A DNA stretch of 64,000 nucleotides. Source: Nevskia sp. (lineage in GTDB: Bacteria > Pseudomonadota > Gammaproteobacteria > Nevskiales > Nevskiaceae). The stretch is taken from positions 1 through 64,000 of the forward strand of contig JADGHB010000014.1 of assembly GCA_019689635.1 (NCBI GenBank). Direction: 5' to 3'. Each line of letters opens with the position of its first letter. Within the stretch, counting starts at the first letter, position 1. A program made the translations under genes and the position numbers. The notes beneath the pieces are model-generated. The model saw nothing but the letters and a program-made list of their open reading frames with translations. It was not told where the DNA came from and searched no databases. Positions 9,958 through 18,667 of this stretch are shown one piece after another.

Positions 9958-11235
9958 TCAGCCCGCGTTCTTGACTTCGCGGCGCGGTGCCTCGGCGTTC
10001 TCGTACACCACGAACGGTTTGGCCTCTCCGCGCACCACCGCTTCGTCCACCACCACTTTCGATACGTTCTGCATCGACGGCAGCTCGTACATCACGTCGA
10101 GGAGGATGTTCTCGAGGATGGTGCGCAAGCCGCGCGCGCCGGTTTTGCGCTCCTTGGCTTTGCGTGCGATGGCCTGCAAGGCTTCCTCGCGGAACTCGAG
10201 CTGGCAGCCTTCCATCTGGAACAGCTTCGCGAACTGCTTGACCAGGGCGTTCTTGGGCTCCTTGAGAATCGCGATCAGGGCTCGCTCGTCGAGCTCCTCG
10301 AGCACCGCGACCACGGGTAGACGACCGACGAATTCCGGAATCAGGCCATAACGGATCAGGTCTTCCGGCTCGACGATGGACAGCAATTGCGAGATCTGGC
10401 GTGAATCCTTCTGAGATTTCACGTCGGCCGCAAAGCCGATCCCGGTCTTCTCGGTGCGGTTCTGGATCACCCGCTCCAGGCCGGAAAACGCGCCGCCGCA
10501 GATGAACAGGATGCCGGCGGTGTTGACCTGCAGGAACTCCTGCTGCGGATGTTTGCGTCCGCCTTGCGGCGGCACGCTGGCGATGGTGCCCTCGATGAGT
10601 TTGAGCAGGGCCTGCTGCACGCCTTCGCCGGATACGTCGCGCGTGATCGACGGGTTCTCGCTCTTGCGCGAAATCTTGTCGATCTCGTCGATGTAGACGA
10701 TGCCGCGCTGCGCTTTCTCCACGTCGTAGTCGCACTTCTGCAGCAGCCGCTGGATGATGTTTTCCACGTCTTCGCCGACGTAGCCGGCCTCGGTGAGCGT
10801 GGTGGCGTCGGCGATGGCGAACGGCACGTCGAGCAGGCGCGCCAGCGTTTCGGCCAGCAGCGTCTTGCCCGAACCGGTGGGACCGATGAGCAGGATGTTG
10901 GACTTCTGCAGCTCCACGCCGTCGGTTGCCCCCTTCTGCGACAGCCGCTTGTAGTGGTTGTAGACCGCCACCGACAGGACTTTCTTGGCTTGCTCCTGGC
11001 CGATCACGTATTCGTCCAGGACCGCGCGGATCTCCTGCGGCTTGGGCAGGCCCTTGACTTGCGGCTTGGCGTGCACCTCCTCGCGGATGATGTCGTTGCA
11101 CAGGTCGACGCACTCGTCGCAGATATAGACCGAAGGGCCGGCGATCAGCTTGCGCACCTCATGCTCGCTCTTGCCACAGAAGGAGCAATACAGCACCCGT
11201 CCGCCCTGCCCGCCACCGCGTACGTTGTCTGGCAT
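9958..11235 (-). CDS. clpX: ATP-dependent Clp protease ATP-binding subunit ClpX
   Basis: A 425-residue AAA+ unfoldase that selects substrates and feeds them to ClpP. The N-terminal zinc-binding domain has Cys17, Cys20, Cys39 and Cys42; Walker A GPTGSGKT lies near residue 120 and the Walker B region contains [16 protein letters not shown] ribosome site precedes the ATG. It stands between clpP (87 bases upstream) and lon, the normal proteobacterial order. Its last residues EVKNAG end the frame with no extension. Confidence 0.98.
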   Translation of the reverse strand: MPDNVRGGGQGGRVLYCSFCGKSEHEVRKLIAGPSVYICDECVDLCNDIIREEVHAKPQVKGLPKPQEIRAVLDEYVIGQEQAKKVLSVAVYNHYKRLSQKGATDGVELQKSNILLIGPTGSGKTLLAETLARLLDVPFAIADATTLTEAGYVGEDVENIIQRLLQKCDYDVEKAQRGIVYIDEIDKISRKSENPSITRDVSGEGVQQALLKLIEGTIASVPPQGGRKHPQQEFLQVNTAGILFICGGAFSGLERVIQNRTEKTGIGFAADVKSQKDSRQISQLLSIVEPEDLIRYGLIPEFVGRLPVVAVLEELDERALIAILKEPKNALVKQFAKLFQMEGCQLEFREEALQAIARKAKERKTGARGLRTILENILLDVMYELPSMQNVSKVVVDEAVVRGEAKPFVVYENAEAPRREVKNAG

Positions 11236-11322
11236 TCTGGTCCTCTACCTTCGTTTCAGCCGGCCTGTCGCCTCAGGCATGATGTTGCAGCAAAATGACC
11301 CTGAATTCCACGGTTGGTTCGG

Positions 11323-11955
11323 TCATTTGCCGGCCGCCGGGGCGGTCGGAACGCGCCGTTCGAGAATCTGGTCGATCAATCCGTACTCCCGGGCCTGCTC
11401 GGCGCTCATGAAGAAGTCGCGTTCCAGGTCGCGCGCGATCTTCTCCACCGGTTGGCCGGTGTGCTCCGCGTAGAGCCGGTTCAGCCGCTCGCGCAGGTAG
11501 AGGATCTCCCGCGCCTGGATCTCCACGTCGGCGGCCGTGCCCTGGGCCCCACCGGAGGGCTGATGCATCATGATGCGCGCGTTGGGCAGCGCGTAGCGCT
11601 TGCCCTTGGCCCCGGCCGAGAGCAGGAACGAGCCCATGCTGGCCGCCTGGCCGATGCACATCGTGGACACGTCCGGCTTGATGAATTTCATGGTGTCGTA
11701 GATCGAAAGCCCCGAGGTGATCACCCCGCCGGGCGAGTTGATGTAAAGGTGGATGTCCTTGTCCGGGTTCTCGGCCTCCAGGAACAAAAGCTGGGCGACC
11801 ACCAGGTTGGCCACGACGTCGTCGATGGGGCCCACCACGAACACCACCCGCTCCTTGAGCAGCCGCGAGTAGATGTCGAAGGCGCGCTCGCCGCGCGCGG
11901 TCTGCTCCACCACCATGGGCACCAGGTGCTGGGCACGAGCGATCTGTTCGTTCAC
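11323..11955 (-). CDS. clpP: ATP-dependent Clp protease proteolytic subunit ClpP
   Basis: A 210-residue serine peptidase that forms the double-ring proteolytic chamber used by ClpX. Catalytic Ser106 (ASMGS) and His131 (MMHQPSGG) are visible. The start is set at the GTG at 11955 because AAGGA lies 5 bases before it and the product then has the usual length; a longer reading would need a TTG at 11988 with no ribosome site. It begins 29 bases after tig and is likely cotranscribed with it. Confidence 0.96.
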   Translation of the reverse strand: MNEQIARAQHLVPMVVEQTARGERAFDIYSRLLKERVVFVVGPIDDVVANLVVAQLLFLEAENPDKDIHLYINSPGGVITSGLSIYDTMKFIKPDVSTMCIGQAASMGSFLLSAGAKGKRYALPNARIMMHQPSGGAQGTAADVEIQAREILYLRERLNRLYAEHTGQPVEKIARDLERDFFMSAEQAREYGLIDQILERRVPTAPAAGK

Positions 11956-11984
11956 GGGTTTCCTTCTTTTCGTGGGTTGCGGGT

Positions 11985-13322
11985 TCAAGCTGCGGGCTGC
12001 GCCTGGGATTTCAACAAGTCCTCCAGTGTCATCGCCACCTCGCTGGACTTGGCTTCTTGGAGCAGGCTCTCCACCACTTGTTCTTCCAGAACGCCCGCTT
12101 CGAGCCCGCGCATCAGTTCCGGGCGCGAGCGGTAGAATTGCTTGACGGTTTCCGGATGCTCGTAATCGGCGGCCAGCTCGTCCAGCGCGCGCTCCACGCG
12201 GGCATGGTCCGGCTGGATCCCGCGGCTACGGATCACTTCGCGCATCAGCAGGCCCAGCGCCACGCGCCGGCGCGCCGCCTCCTCGAACAGCGTATCCGGC
12301 AGCAACTGCTGGAGTTTTTCCGGTTTGAGCCGTCCGGCGCGGCTGAGTTGCATACGGCTTGCGGTTTCCTCGCGCAGGCGCGCGATTTCCTGCTCGATCT
12401 GGCTGGCCGGCACTTCGACTGGATGCGCGGCCAAGAGTTGCTCGAGAACCTGGCGTTTGAGATAGGCACGCAGCGCCTTGTCGCGCTCGGCTTCCAGGGC
12501 GCTGCGGCACTTGGCTTGCAGGCCGGCCAGGCCCGCGCCGGCTTCCACCCCGTGCGCGGCGAGGAACTCGGCGTCGTCCGGCGCCGGAAGTTTCGGCTCC
12601 TTGAGCGCGACGAGGGTGATCTCGAACCGGGCGAGCTTGCCGCGCAGATCCTCGGCGCGGTAGTCCTCGGGGAAGCGGATGTCCGCGGTAAAGCGCTCGC
12701 CCGGCGTTCTGCCGAGCAGGGTGTCTTCCAGCTCCGGCAGGAAGCGTCGCTCGCCGATCTCGATGTCCACCTTATCGCCCGTGCCGCCCGGAAACGTCTG
12801 GCCCTCGATGCGGCCTTCGAAATCCACGGTCGCGACGTCGCCGACGCGCGCCGGTCGCGTCACCGTCTCCAGGCTGCGACGGGCGCGACGCAAGCTCTCG
12901 ATCAGCCGCTCGACGTCCGCCTCGGTGATCTCGACGCGCGGTTTCTTGACCTCGATGCGGTCCAGGTGTTCCAGCCGCACCTCGGGAAAGACATCGAAGT
13001 GGGCCACGTAGCGGAACGGCTCACCGGCCTGCCCTTCGACAATCTCGATGCTCGGCGCGCCGGCCGGTCGCACCTGCGCCTGTTCCAAGGCCTGCGGCCA
13101 GCTTTCGCGCACCAGTTCGTCGATGGCGTCCTGGCGCACGGAGGCGCCGTACTGCTGCTGGATTAGCTTGAGCGGCGCCTTGCCGGGCCTGAAGCCCGGC
13201 ACGCGCGCACGCGCGGCCAGCCGCTTCAAGCGCGTGTCCAGCTCCTGCTGCAGGCGCTCGTAGGGGATTTTGACGTGCAAGCGGCGCGCCAGGCCGCCGG
13301 CCGATTCGACGTGGACTTCCAT
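11985..13322 (-). CDS. tig: Trigger factor, ribosome-bound chaperone
   Basis: A 445-residue chaperone and prolyl isomerase that meets nascent chains at the ribosome exit. The start [17 protein letters not shown] is the family's N-terminal ribosome-binding domain, with the signature-like [11 protein letters not shown] near residue 45; a PPIase domain and a long helical C-terminal chaperone domain follow. The ATG at 13322 gives the canonical N-terminus, although no strong ribosome site precedes it; upstream in-frame residues to 13436 run across the tRNA-Leu region and are not credible. Confidence 0.96.
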   Translation of the reverse strand: MEVHVESAGGLARRLHVKIPYERLQQELDTRLKRLAARARVPGFRPGKAPLKLIQQQYGASVRQDAIDELVRESWPQALEQAQVRPAGAPSIEIVEGQAGEPFRYVAHFDVFPEVRLEHLDRIEVKKPRVEITEADVERLIESLRRARRSLETVTRPARVGDVATVDFEGRIEGQTFPGGTGDKVDIEIGERRFLPELEDTLLGRTPGERFTADIRFPEDYRAEDLRGKLARFEITLVALKEPKLPAPDDAEFLAAHGVEAGAGLAGLQAKCRSALEAERDKALRAYLKRQVLEQLLAAHPVEVPASQIEQEIARLREETASRMQLSRAGRLKPEKLQQLLPDTLFEEAARRRVALGLLMREVIRSRGIQPDHARVERALDELAADYEHPETVKQFYRSRPELMRGLEAGVLEEQVVESLLQEAKSSEVAMTLEDLLKSQAQPAA

Positions 13323-13366
13323 TAGATTCGACTGAACGGGTTTACGGAATGTCTTGTTTGAGAAGT

Positions 13367-13390
13367 CGCCGCCACGGATGGCGGCGTTTT
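13367..13390. terminator. Hairpin between tRNA-Leu and tig
   Basis: A 7-base-pair stem CGCCGCC/GGCGGCG with a 6-base loop. It lies just past the 3' end of tRNA-Leu. The T run is on the plus-strand side (13387-13390) and the minus-strand side is followed only by ACTTCTC, so termination of the tRNA-Leu transcript would be weak. Confidence 0.4.
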
Positions 13391-13409
13391 GCGCAGGACG
13401 CACATGGTG

Positions 13410-13491
13410 TGCGAAAGGAGAGATTCGAACTCTCACGCCTTGCGGCGCTGGAACCTAAATCCAGTGCGTCTACCAATTCCGCCACTTTCGC
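13410..13491 (-). tRNA. tRNA-Leu (anticodon TAG)
   Basis: Minus-strand cloverleaf with acceptor GCGAAAG/CTTTCGC, a class II variable arm (CGCCGCAAGGCGT) and anticodon stem CTGGA/TCCAG enclosing TTTAGGT, giving TAG. The base after the acceptor stem is A (discriminator); the next bases read CACCA, so the CCA tail is not encoded in register and must be added after transcription. Its position upstream of tig is also seen in Pseudomonas. Confidence 0.95.
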
Positions 13492-13526
13492 GCGAAAGCT
13501 GTCGTGCCGGCCGTTGCGGGGGAGGA

Positions 13527-13535
13527 ATTATAGCA
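13527..13535 (-). promoter_or_regulatory. Extended -10 promoter of tRNA-Leu
   Basis: Minus strand reads TGCTATAAT, a perfect TGnTATAAT extended -10, about 36 bases before the mature 5' end of tRNA-Leu. No clear -35 element is visible, which is acceptable for an extended -10. Confidence 0.6.
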
Positions 13536-13569
13536 GCGTGGGCAAGGCCGCCGCGGCAGAATAGCGCCG

Positions 13570-14601
13570 ATGAATGCCCTCGCCGACCGCTTGCGCCGCC
13601 CGCTGCCGCTGTGCCTGCTGCTCGGATTGCTGGCCTTGGTCGCCGCGCTGACCGGCCTGCGGGCCGGGGCCCTGCCGGTCGATCTGCGCGATGTCTTCGC
13701 CAGCCTCGGCCTGGCCCGCGCCGCCGATCCGGCCTTGGCCGTCGCGGTGCGTGAGCTGCGCTTGCCGCGCGTGGTGCTGGGTCTGCTGTGCGGGGCCGCG
13801 CTCGCGGTCAGCGGTGCGACCCTGCAAGGGCTGTTCCGCAATCCCCTCGCCGATCCCGGCCTGATCGGCGTCTCCGCCGGCGCGGCGCTGGCGGCGGTGG
13901 TCGCCATCGCGCTCGGCGTCACCCATGCGGCTGCGCCCGGGCTGCTGCCCGTGGCGAGCTTCGCCGGTGCGGCGCTCACGACCTGGCTCGTGACGCGCCT
14001 GTCGCAGTCCGACGGCGTGGTGCGCCCGGCGCAAATGCTCTTGGTCGGTCTGGCGGTCAATGCCGTGACCGGGGCCGGCATCGGCCTGGCCGCCAATCTC
14101 GCCAGCGGCGAGGCGCTGCGCACCCTCACCTTCTGGCTGTATGGCAGCCTGGGCCGCGCCGGCTGGGAGGAAATCGCGCTGGCCGCCGGGCCGATGCTCT
14201 TCGCGGTCCTGTGGCTGCCGCGCCGCGCCCGCGAACTCAACGCGCTGCTGCTGGGCGAGGCCGAGGCCGCGCACGTCGGGGTGAACGTCGAGCGGCTCAA
14301 GCGCGAACTGATCCTGCTCACCCTGCTCGCGGTGGGCGGAGCGGTGGCGTTGTCCGGCATCATCGCCTTCGTCGGGCTGATCGTGCCGCAGTCCCTGCGC
14401 CTGTGGACCGGGCCGGATCACCGCACATTGATGCCGGCTTCGGCCCTGCTCGGCGCCGCGCTGCTCACCGCCGCCGACACCGCGGCGCGCACCGTCGCCG
14501 CGCCGCTGGAACTGCCGGTGGGCGTGCTCACCGCCCTGCTCGGCGGACCGTTCTTTCTGTTCCTCTTGCTGCGCCTGCGCGATCGCGGGGAATGGCTGTG
14601 A
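13570..14601 (+). CDS. FecCD/BtuC-family ABC permease (heme/iron-complex type, HmuU-like)
   Basis: A 343-residue inner-membrane permease for import of heme, siderophore or vitamin B12. About nine hydrophobic segments are visible. Family landmarks include the RLPR motif early on, GATLQGLFRNPLADPGLIG near residue 82, and SGIIAFVGLIVPQ near residue 260 where the coupling helix meets the ATPase. The gene diverges from tRNA-Leu. The ATPase gene follows in a 4-base overlap. No substrate-binding protein or TonB receptor is visible here, so the substrate cannot be fixed. Confidence 0.9.
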   Translation: MNALADRLRRPLPLCLLLGLLALVAALTGLRAGALPVDLRDVFASLGLARAADPALAVAVRELRLPRVVLGLLCGAALAVSGATLQGLFRNPLADPGLIGVSAGAALAAVVAIALGVTHAAAPGLLPVASFAGAALTTWLVTRLSQSDGVVRPAQMLLVGLAVNAVTGAGIGLAANLASGEALRTLTFWLYGSLGRAGWEEIALAAGPMLFAVLWLPRRARELNALLLGEAEAAHVGVNVERLKRELILLTLLAVGGAVALSGIIAFVGLIVPQSLRLWTGPDHRTLMPASALLGAALLTAADTAARTVAAPLELPVGVLTALLGGPFFLFLLLRLRDRGEWL

Positions 14602-15440
14602 GCCTGGCGGCCGCGGGACTGATTTATACCGCCAACGGCCGTCGGCTGATCGATGAAGTCTCGCTCGAACTGCGGCCCGGCGAAGTGCACGCCCTGCTGG
14701 GCCGCAACGGCGCCGGCAAGTCCACCCTGCTGCGCGTGTTGGCCGGCGAACTGGCTCCGCAAGCGGGAACTGTGCGCCTCGAGGGCCGGCCGCTGGCGGA
14801 CTATCCGCCGCGCGAGCTCGCGCGCCGGCGCGCGGTGTTGCCGCAACAAGAAACGCTGCGCTTCGGCTTCACCGCGGAACAGGTCGTGGCGCTGGGGCTC
14901 TATGCCCACGCGGGGGGACCGCAACGGCAACGACGCATCGCGCGCGAGGCGCTGGCGGCGCTGGGCCTGCTGGCGCTGGCCGAGCGCAAGTATCCCAGCC
15001 TGTCGGCGGGCGAGCGCCAGCGCGTGCAGCTCGCGCGCGTGCTCGCCCAGGTCTGGGAGGACACCGATCATCCGCGCTACCTCTTGCTCGACGAGCCCAC
15101 CGCGGCGCTGGATCTCGCCCATCAGCACGGATGTCTGCTGGAAGCGCGACGTTTCGCCGCCAGCGGCGCCGGCGTGCTGGTCGCGCTGCACGACCTCAAT
15201 CTCGCTTTGCGCTACGCCGACCGTGTGACGGCGCTGATCGACGGGCACGTGCTCGCGCAGGGCGCGGTGCGCGATCTGCTCGATCGAGCGACGCTCGAGG
15301 CGCTGTACGGGGTGCCGATCGCCTTGCTGCACGCGCCGGGCGAAGCGCTGCCCTACGTCGCCGCCCGTCCGCGCGGATTCAGGCGGGACGCAGGAACTCC
15401 AGCCGCAGCTCCGGCGCCTCCAGACCACGGAAACGGTTGA
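14598..15440 (+). CDS. ABC transporter ATPase (heme/iron-complex type, HmuV-like)
   Basis: A 280-residue ATPase partner of the preceding permease. Walker A is GRNGAGKST near residue 37, the signature is SLSAGERQRVQLAR, and Walker B is YLLLDEPT. I choose the GTG at 14598: it overlaps the permease stop (GTGA) and GGGGAA lies 5 bases upstream; an ATG at 14592 is possible. The last 62 bases overlap the 3' end of recJ on the other strand, and the C-terminal residues there (Pro/Ala-rich, ending DHGNG) are not typical of the family. Confidence 0.9.
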   Translation: MSLAAAGLIYTANGRRLIDEVSLELRPGEVHALLGRNGAGKSTLLRVLAGELAPQAGTVRLEGRPLADYPPRELARRRAVLPQQETLRFGFTAEQVVALGLYAHAGGPQRQRRIAREALAALGLLALAERKYPSLSAGERQRVQLARVLAQVWEDTDHPRYLLLDEPTAALDLAHQHGCLLEARRFAASGAGVLVALHDLNLALRYADRVTALIDGHVLAQGAVRDLLDRATLEALYGVPIALLHAPGEALPYVAARPRGFRRDAGTPAAAPAPPDHGNG

Positions 15441-17154
15441 CTGCGAGCCGGTAAACGCAGTCCATGCGCGCTCCCGCCGGTAGCGCGCGCGCGGCCCCGC
15501 CGAAGTCCAGCGCTTCCAGCGGCAGGCCGCCCGGCGCCCGCACGCGGTATTTGATGTGGCGGCCGTCCTCGCCGAGCGCACGCGCCTCCAGGATTTCGAA
15601 CCGCCCCTCGAAACAGGGCTCGGGGAAGCCCTGCCCCCAGGGGCCGCCGCTTTCCAGCGCCTTGGCGGTGTCGATGGAAAGCTCCTCGGCGGCGAGCTCA
15701 CCGTCGGTGTCGATGCACTGGTGCAAGGCCGTGGCGTCCAGCGTCGCACGGCACTGGGCGTCGAAGGCCGCGGCGAATTCATCCAGCCGATCCTCGCGCA
15801 GCGTGAGGCCCGCGGCCATGGCGTGGCCGCCGAAGCGCGCGATGAGCCCCGGATGGCGCGTGTCGATGGCCGCCAGCGCGTCGCGCAAATGCAAGCCGGG
15901 AATCGAGCGCCCCGAACCTTTGAGCAGGCCCGCGTCGCGGGCGCGCGCGAAGGCGAAAGTCGGGCGATGCCGGAGTTCCTTGATGCGGGTGGCGACCAGG
16001 CCGACCACGCCTTCGTGCCATTCCGCCTTGAACAAGCAGACGCCCACCGTCCCGCGATCCGTGGCGAGCTGCGCGGCGTCCTCGCTCATCAGGTCCTGCA
16101 GCTCGCGACGTTCGCGGTTGAGCGCGTCGAGCTGCGCGGCAAGCGCGGTCGCACGCGCCTGATCCTCGGCGAGCAGGCACTCGATGCCCACGCGCATGTC
16201 TTCCAGACGCCCGGCGGCGTTGAGCCGCGGGCCGAGCACGAAACCCAGATCGCCGACGCTGCAGCGCGCCAGATCGCGACCCGCCACCTGCAGCAGCGCG
16301 CGCAAGCCCGGCCGCGTATGACCGGCGCGCAGCCGCGCCAGGCCTTGCGCCACGAGGATGCGGTTGTTGTGATCGAGCCGCACCAGATCGGCCACCGTGC
16401 CCAGTGCGACCAGATCGAGCAGTTCGGCCAGATTCGGCTCGGCCCCTGCGGCGAAGGCGCCGCGTTCGCGCAGCCGCGCGCGCAGTCCCAGCAGCAGATA
16501 AAACATCACGCCGACGCCGGCCAGATGCTTGGACGCGAAGCCGCAGCCGGGCTGATTGGGATTGACGATGGCGGCGGCGGGCGGCAGTTCCGGCGGGGCG
16601 AGATGGTGGTCGGTGACGATTACCGGCAAACCGGCGGCGTTCGCGGCGGCGACGCCGGCATGGCTCGCGATGCCGTTGTCCACCGTGATCAGCAGTTGCG
16701 CGCCGCGTTCCAGGGCGGCCGCCACCAGCGGCGGCGACAGGCCGTAGCCCATGGTGAAACGGTTGGGCACGACGTAGTCGAGATGCACCGCGCCGAGCGC
16801 GCGCAGGCCCAGAAGCGCCACGGCGGTCGCAGTGGCGCCATCGGCATCGTAATCGCCCGCGATCACGATGCGCGCCTGGGCGCGGATCGCGCGCTCCAGC
16901 AGCCGCACCGCCTCCTCGAGCCCGCGCAGCCCGGCCGGCGGCAGCAATGCCGTCAGGCGCAGTTCGAGCTCCTGCGGTTCGCGCAAGCCACGCGCGGCGT
17001 AGACGCGGCGCAGGACCGGGTGCAGATCGGCGGGAAGCCGGTGCGCCTGCCCGAGCGGCCGGCGGCGGATGCGCGGCGCAGGGGACGTCAGGGCGTCGTC
17101 GATCGCAAGGCCTGCCAATTCTGGCGAGCGCGCTCGATGTTGGCCTGGGGCCAT
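15379..17154 (-). CDS. recJ: Single-stranded-DNA exonuclease RecJ
   Basis: A 5'-3' exonuclease of recombination and mismatch repair. The DHH phosphoesterase core shows VIAGDYDADGATATAVALLG, VTVDNGI-type and TDHH motifs, then DHHA1 (GRLEDMRVGIE, FGGHAMAAGL) and a C-terminal OB fold. Start is uncertain: the ATG at 17154 gives 591 residues but overlaps the upstream gene by 67 bases; a TTG at 17118 would give 579, close to the 577 of E. coli RecJ, and no strong ribosome site decides. The 3' end overlaps the convergent heme ATPase gene by 62 bases. Confidence 0.93.
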   Translation of the reverse strand: MAPGQHRARSPELAGLAIDDALTSPAPRIRRRPLGQAHRLPADLHPVLRRVYAARGLREPQELELRLTALLPPAGLRGLEEAVRLLERAIRAQARIVIAGDYDADGATATAVALLGLRALGAVHLDYVVPNRFTMGYGLSPPLVAAALERGAQLLITVDNGIASHAGVAAANAAGLPVIVTDHHLAPPELPPAAAIVNPNQPGCGFASKHLAGVGVMFYLLLGLRARLRERGAFAAGAEPNLAELLDLVALGTVADLVRLDHNNRILVAQGLARLRAGHTRPGLRALLQVAGRDLARCSVGDLGFVLGPRLNAAGRLEDMRVGIECLLAEDQARATALAAQLDALNRERRELQDLMSEDAAQLATDRGTVGVCLFKAEWHEGVVGLVATRIKELRHRPTFAFARARDAGLLKGSGRSIPGLHLRDALAAIDTRHPGLIARFGGHAMAAGLTLREDRLDEFAAAFDAQCRATLDATALHQCIDTDGELAAEELSIDTAKALESGGPWGQGFPEPCFEGRFEILEARALGEDGRHIKYRVRAPGGLPLEALDFGGAARALPAGARMDCVYRLAVNRFRGLEAPELRLEFLRPA

Positions 17155-17453
17155 TCTTCGAAATACACCAGCGAGGTCGCGCTGGCGAAGCAGTAGCGTT
17201 TGTGATCGTCGGGATCGATCCAGTTGATGGAGCAATCCGTCGGAATGAGCTGCCCCGCGATCAGTCCGATGGGATCGTTGTTGTCGAATTCGCCGTGCAT
17301 GGGCACGGGCGGCACCACGGCTTTCCAGATGCCGGTCCGCGCCGCTTCGTCCGCCGTCTCCGGGCCGACCGTCTCCGCGCCCTGCACCGCGGTCCCGGCC
17401 AGGGCCAGGGCGATCAGCGTAGTTCGCAGGATGAACTTCTCGCCGGCTTCCAT
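17088..17453 (-). CDS. Small secreted protein, YHS-like, function unknown
   Basis: A 121-residue protein. AAGGGA lies 8 bases before the ATG at 17453. Residues about 8-25 form a signal peptide ending near AVQGAET. The mature part contains DCSINWIDPDDHKRYCF followed by YFEEWPQANIERARQNW: two cysteines, several acidic residues and a pattern recalling YHS/metal-binding domains, though I cannot assign a family. It lies between thrC and recJ on the same strand and its 3' end overlaps the recJ start region. A periplasmic metal- or redox-linked role is possible but only a guess. Confidence 0.7.
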   Translation of the reverse strand: MEAGEKFILRTTLIALALAGTAVQGAETVGPETADEAARTGIWKAVVPPVPMHGEFDNNDPIGLIAGQLIPTDCSINWIDPDDHKRYCFASATSLVYFEEWPQANIERARQNWQALRSTTP

Positions 17454-17510
17454 GGGATTGCGTCCCTTGCGCTTCACACGACGGGTGCAGCCTACCACGG
17501 AGCGGCGCGC

Positions 17511-18635
17511 TCAGCCGAGCCGGTCGAGCAGCACACGCTCCACCGCGGCGCGCTCGGCGGCCACCTCCAGCGGCGGCGGCAAGTCGGCCCCGAGGATCGC
17601 GTCGGGATCCTTGAGCCCGTGTCCGGTGAGGGTGCACACCACGGTGGATCCCGCCGGAATCTTGCCGCGCTTGAGATCGCGCAGCGCCCCGCCCAGCGCA
17701 GCGGCGGAGGCCGGCTCGCAGAACACGCCCTCGCGCTCGGCCAGCAGCCGCTGCGCGGCGTGAATCTCCTCGTCGGACAGCTCATCGAACCAGCCGCCGG
17801 ATTCCTCGTGCACTTTCCACGCCGCCGTCCAGCTTTGCGGATGGCCGATCCGGATGGCGGTCGCCGCGGTTTCCGGCGTTGCCACCGGTCCGCCGCGCAG
17901 GAAAGGCGCGCTGCCGGCGGCCTGGTAGCCGACCATGCGCGGGCGGCTGCGCGTGCTCGCCTGTCCCAGGAACGGGCAGTCTCCGCCGCAATGCGCGCAG
18001 GCGGCGGTGGCGAGCCCCGCGCATTCCGAATAGCCGATCCAGTGCGCGGTGATGTTGCCGGCATTGCCCACCGGCAGGCAGTGAAAGTCCGGGGCGCGGC
18101 CCAGCGCCTCGACGATCTCGAAGGCGGCGGTCTTCTGTCCCTGCAGGCGATAGGGATTCACCGAGTTCACCAGCGTCAGCGGTGCGGAGCGCGAAATCTC
18201 CTTGACCAGGCGCATGCCGTCGTCGAAGTTGCCGCGGATCTGCACGATGACCGCGCCGTGGATCAGCGCCTGCGCCAGCTTGCCGAGCGCGATCTTGCCC
18301 TGCGGGATCAGCACGAAGGCGCGGATGCCGGCGCGCGCGGCGTAGGCGGCCGCCGCTGCGGAGGTGTTGCCGGTGGAGGCGCACAGAATGGCGCGACTGC
18401 CCTCGTGCACGGCCTGCGTCACCGCCACGGTCATGCCGCGGTCCTTGAACGAGCCGGTGGGATTGGCGCCTTCGAACTTGGCGTAGAGCTGCGCCTCCAC
18501 GCCCGCGGCGCGCACCAGGTTGTCGAGCCGGATCAGCGGCGTGCGGCCCTCGCCCAGGCTGATGGCGCGCGCTTGTCTGGCCAGCGGCAGGCGCTCGCGC
18601 CAGGTCTCGACGATGCCAGTGTAATGAGCGTTCAT
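17511..18635 (-). CDS. thrC: Threonine synthase with a cysteine-rich insert
   Basis: A 374-residue PLP enzyme that turns O-phosphohomoserine into threonine. The PLP lysine is Lys64 in NPTGSFKDRG, and the phosphate-cradle region PVGNAGNI is present near residue 190. After HWIGYSE there is an insertion with Cys205, Cys213, Cys216 and Cys220 (spacing C-x7-C-x2-C-x3-C) before the conserved PRMVGYQAAGSAPF. Such a four-Cys loop is not a general feature of the family as I know it and may bind metal. It ends the alaC-hom-thrC operon, 32 bases after hom. Confidence 0.95.
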   Translation of the reverse strand: MNAHYTGIVETWRERLPLARQARAISLGEGRTPLIRLDNLVRAAGVEAQLYAKFEGANPTGSFKDRGMTVAVTQAVHEGSRAILCASTGNTSAAAAAYAARAGIRAFVLIPQGKIALGKLAQALIHGAVIVQIRGNFDDGMRLVKEISRSAPLTLVNSVNPYRLQGQKTAAFEIVEALGRAPDFHCLPVGNAGNITAHWIGYSECAGLATAACAHCGGDCPFLGQASTRSRPRMVGYQAAGSAPFLRGGPVATPETAATAIRIGHPQSWTAAWKVHEESGGWFDELSDEEIHAAQRLLAEREGVFCEPASAAALGGALRDLKRGKIPAGSTVVCTLTGHGLKDPDAILGADLPPPLEVAAERAAVERVLLDRLG

Positions 18636-18667
18636 GTTGCTTCGAGAAGTCCGGGGCGGACGGCGGG

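Noticed and set aside
11956-11984. CTTGAA just before clpP, considered as a sigma-32 promoter
   Set aside because: No CCCCATNT-like element lies 13-16 bases downstream.
13788-14591. The same frame as the heme ATPase is open far upstream through the permease gene
   Set aside because: This is an out-of-frame reading of the permease; the ATPase starts at 14598 with a ribosome site and a GTGA overlap.
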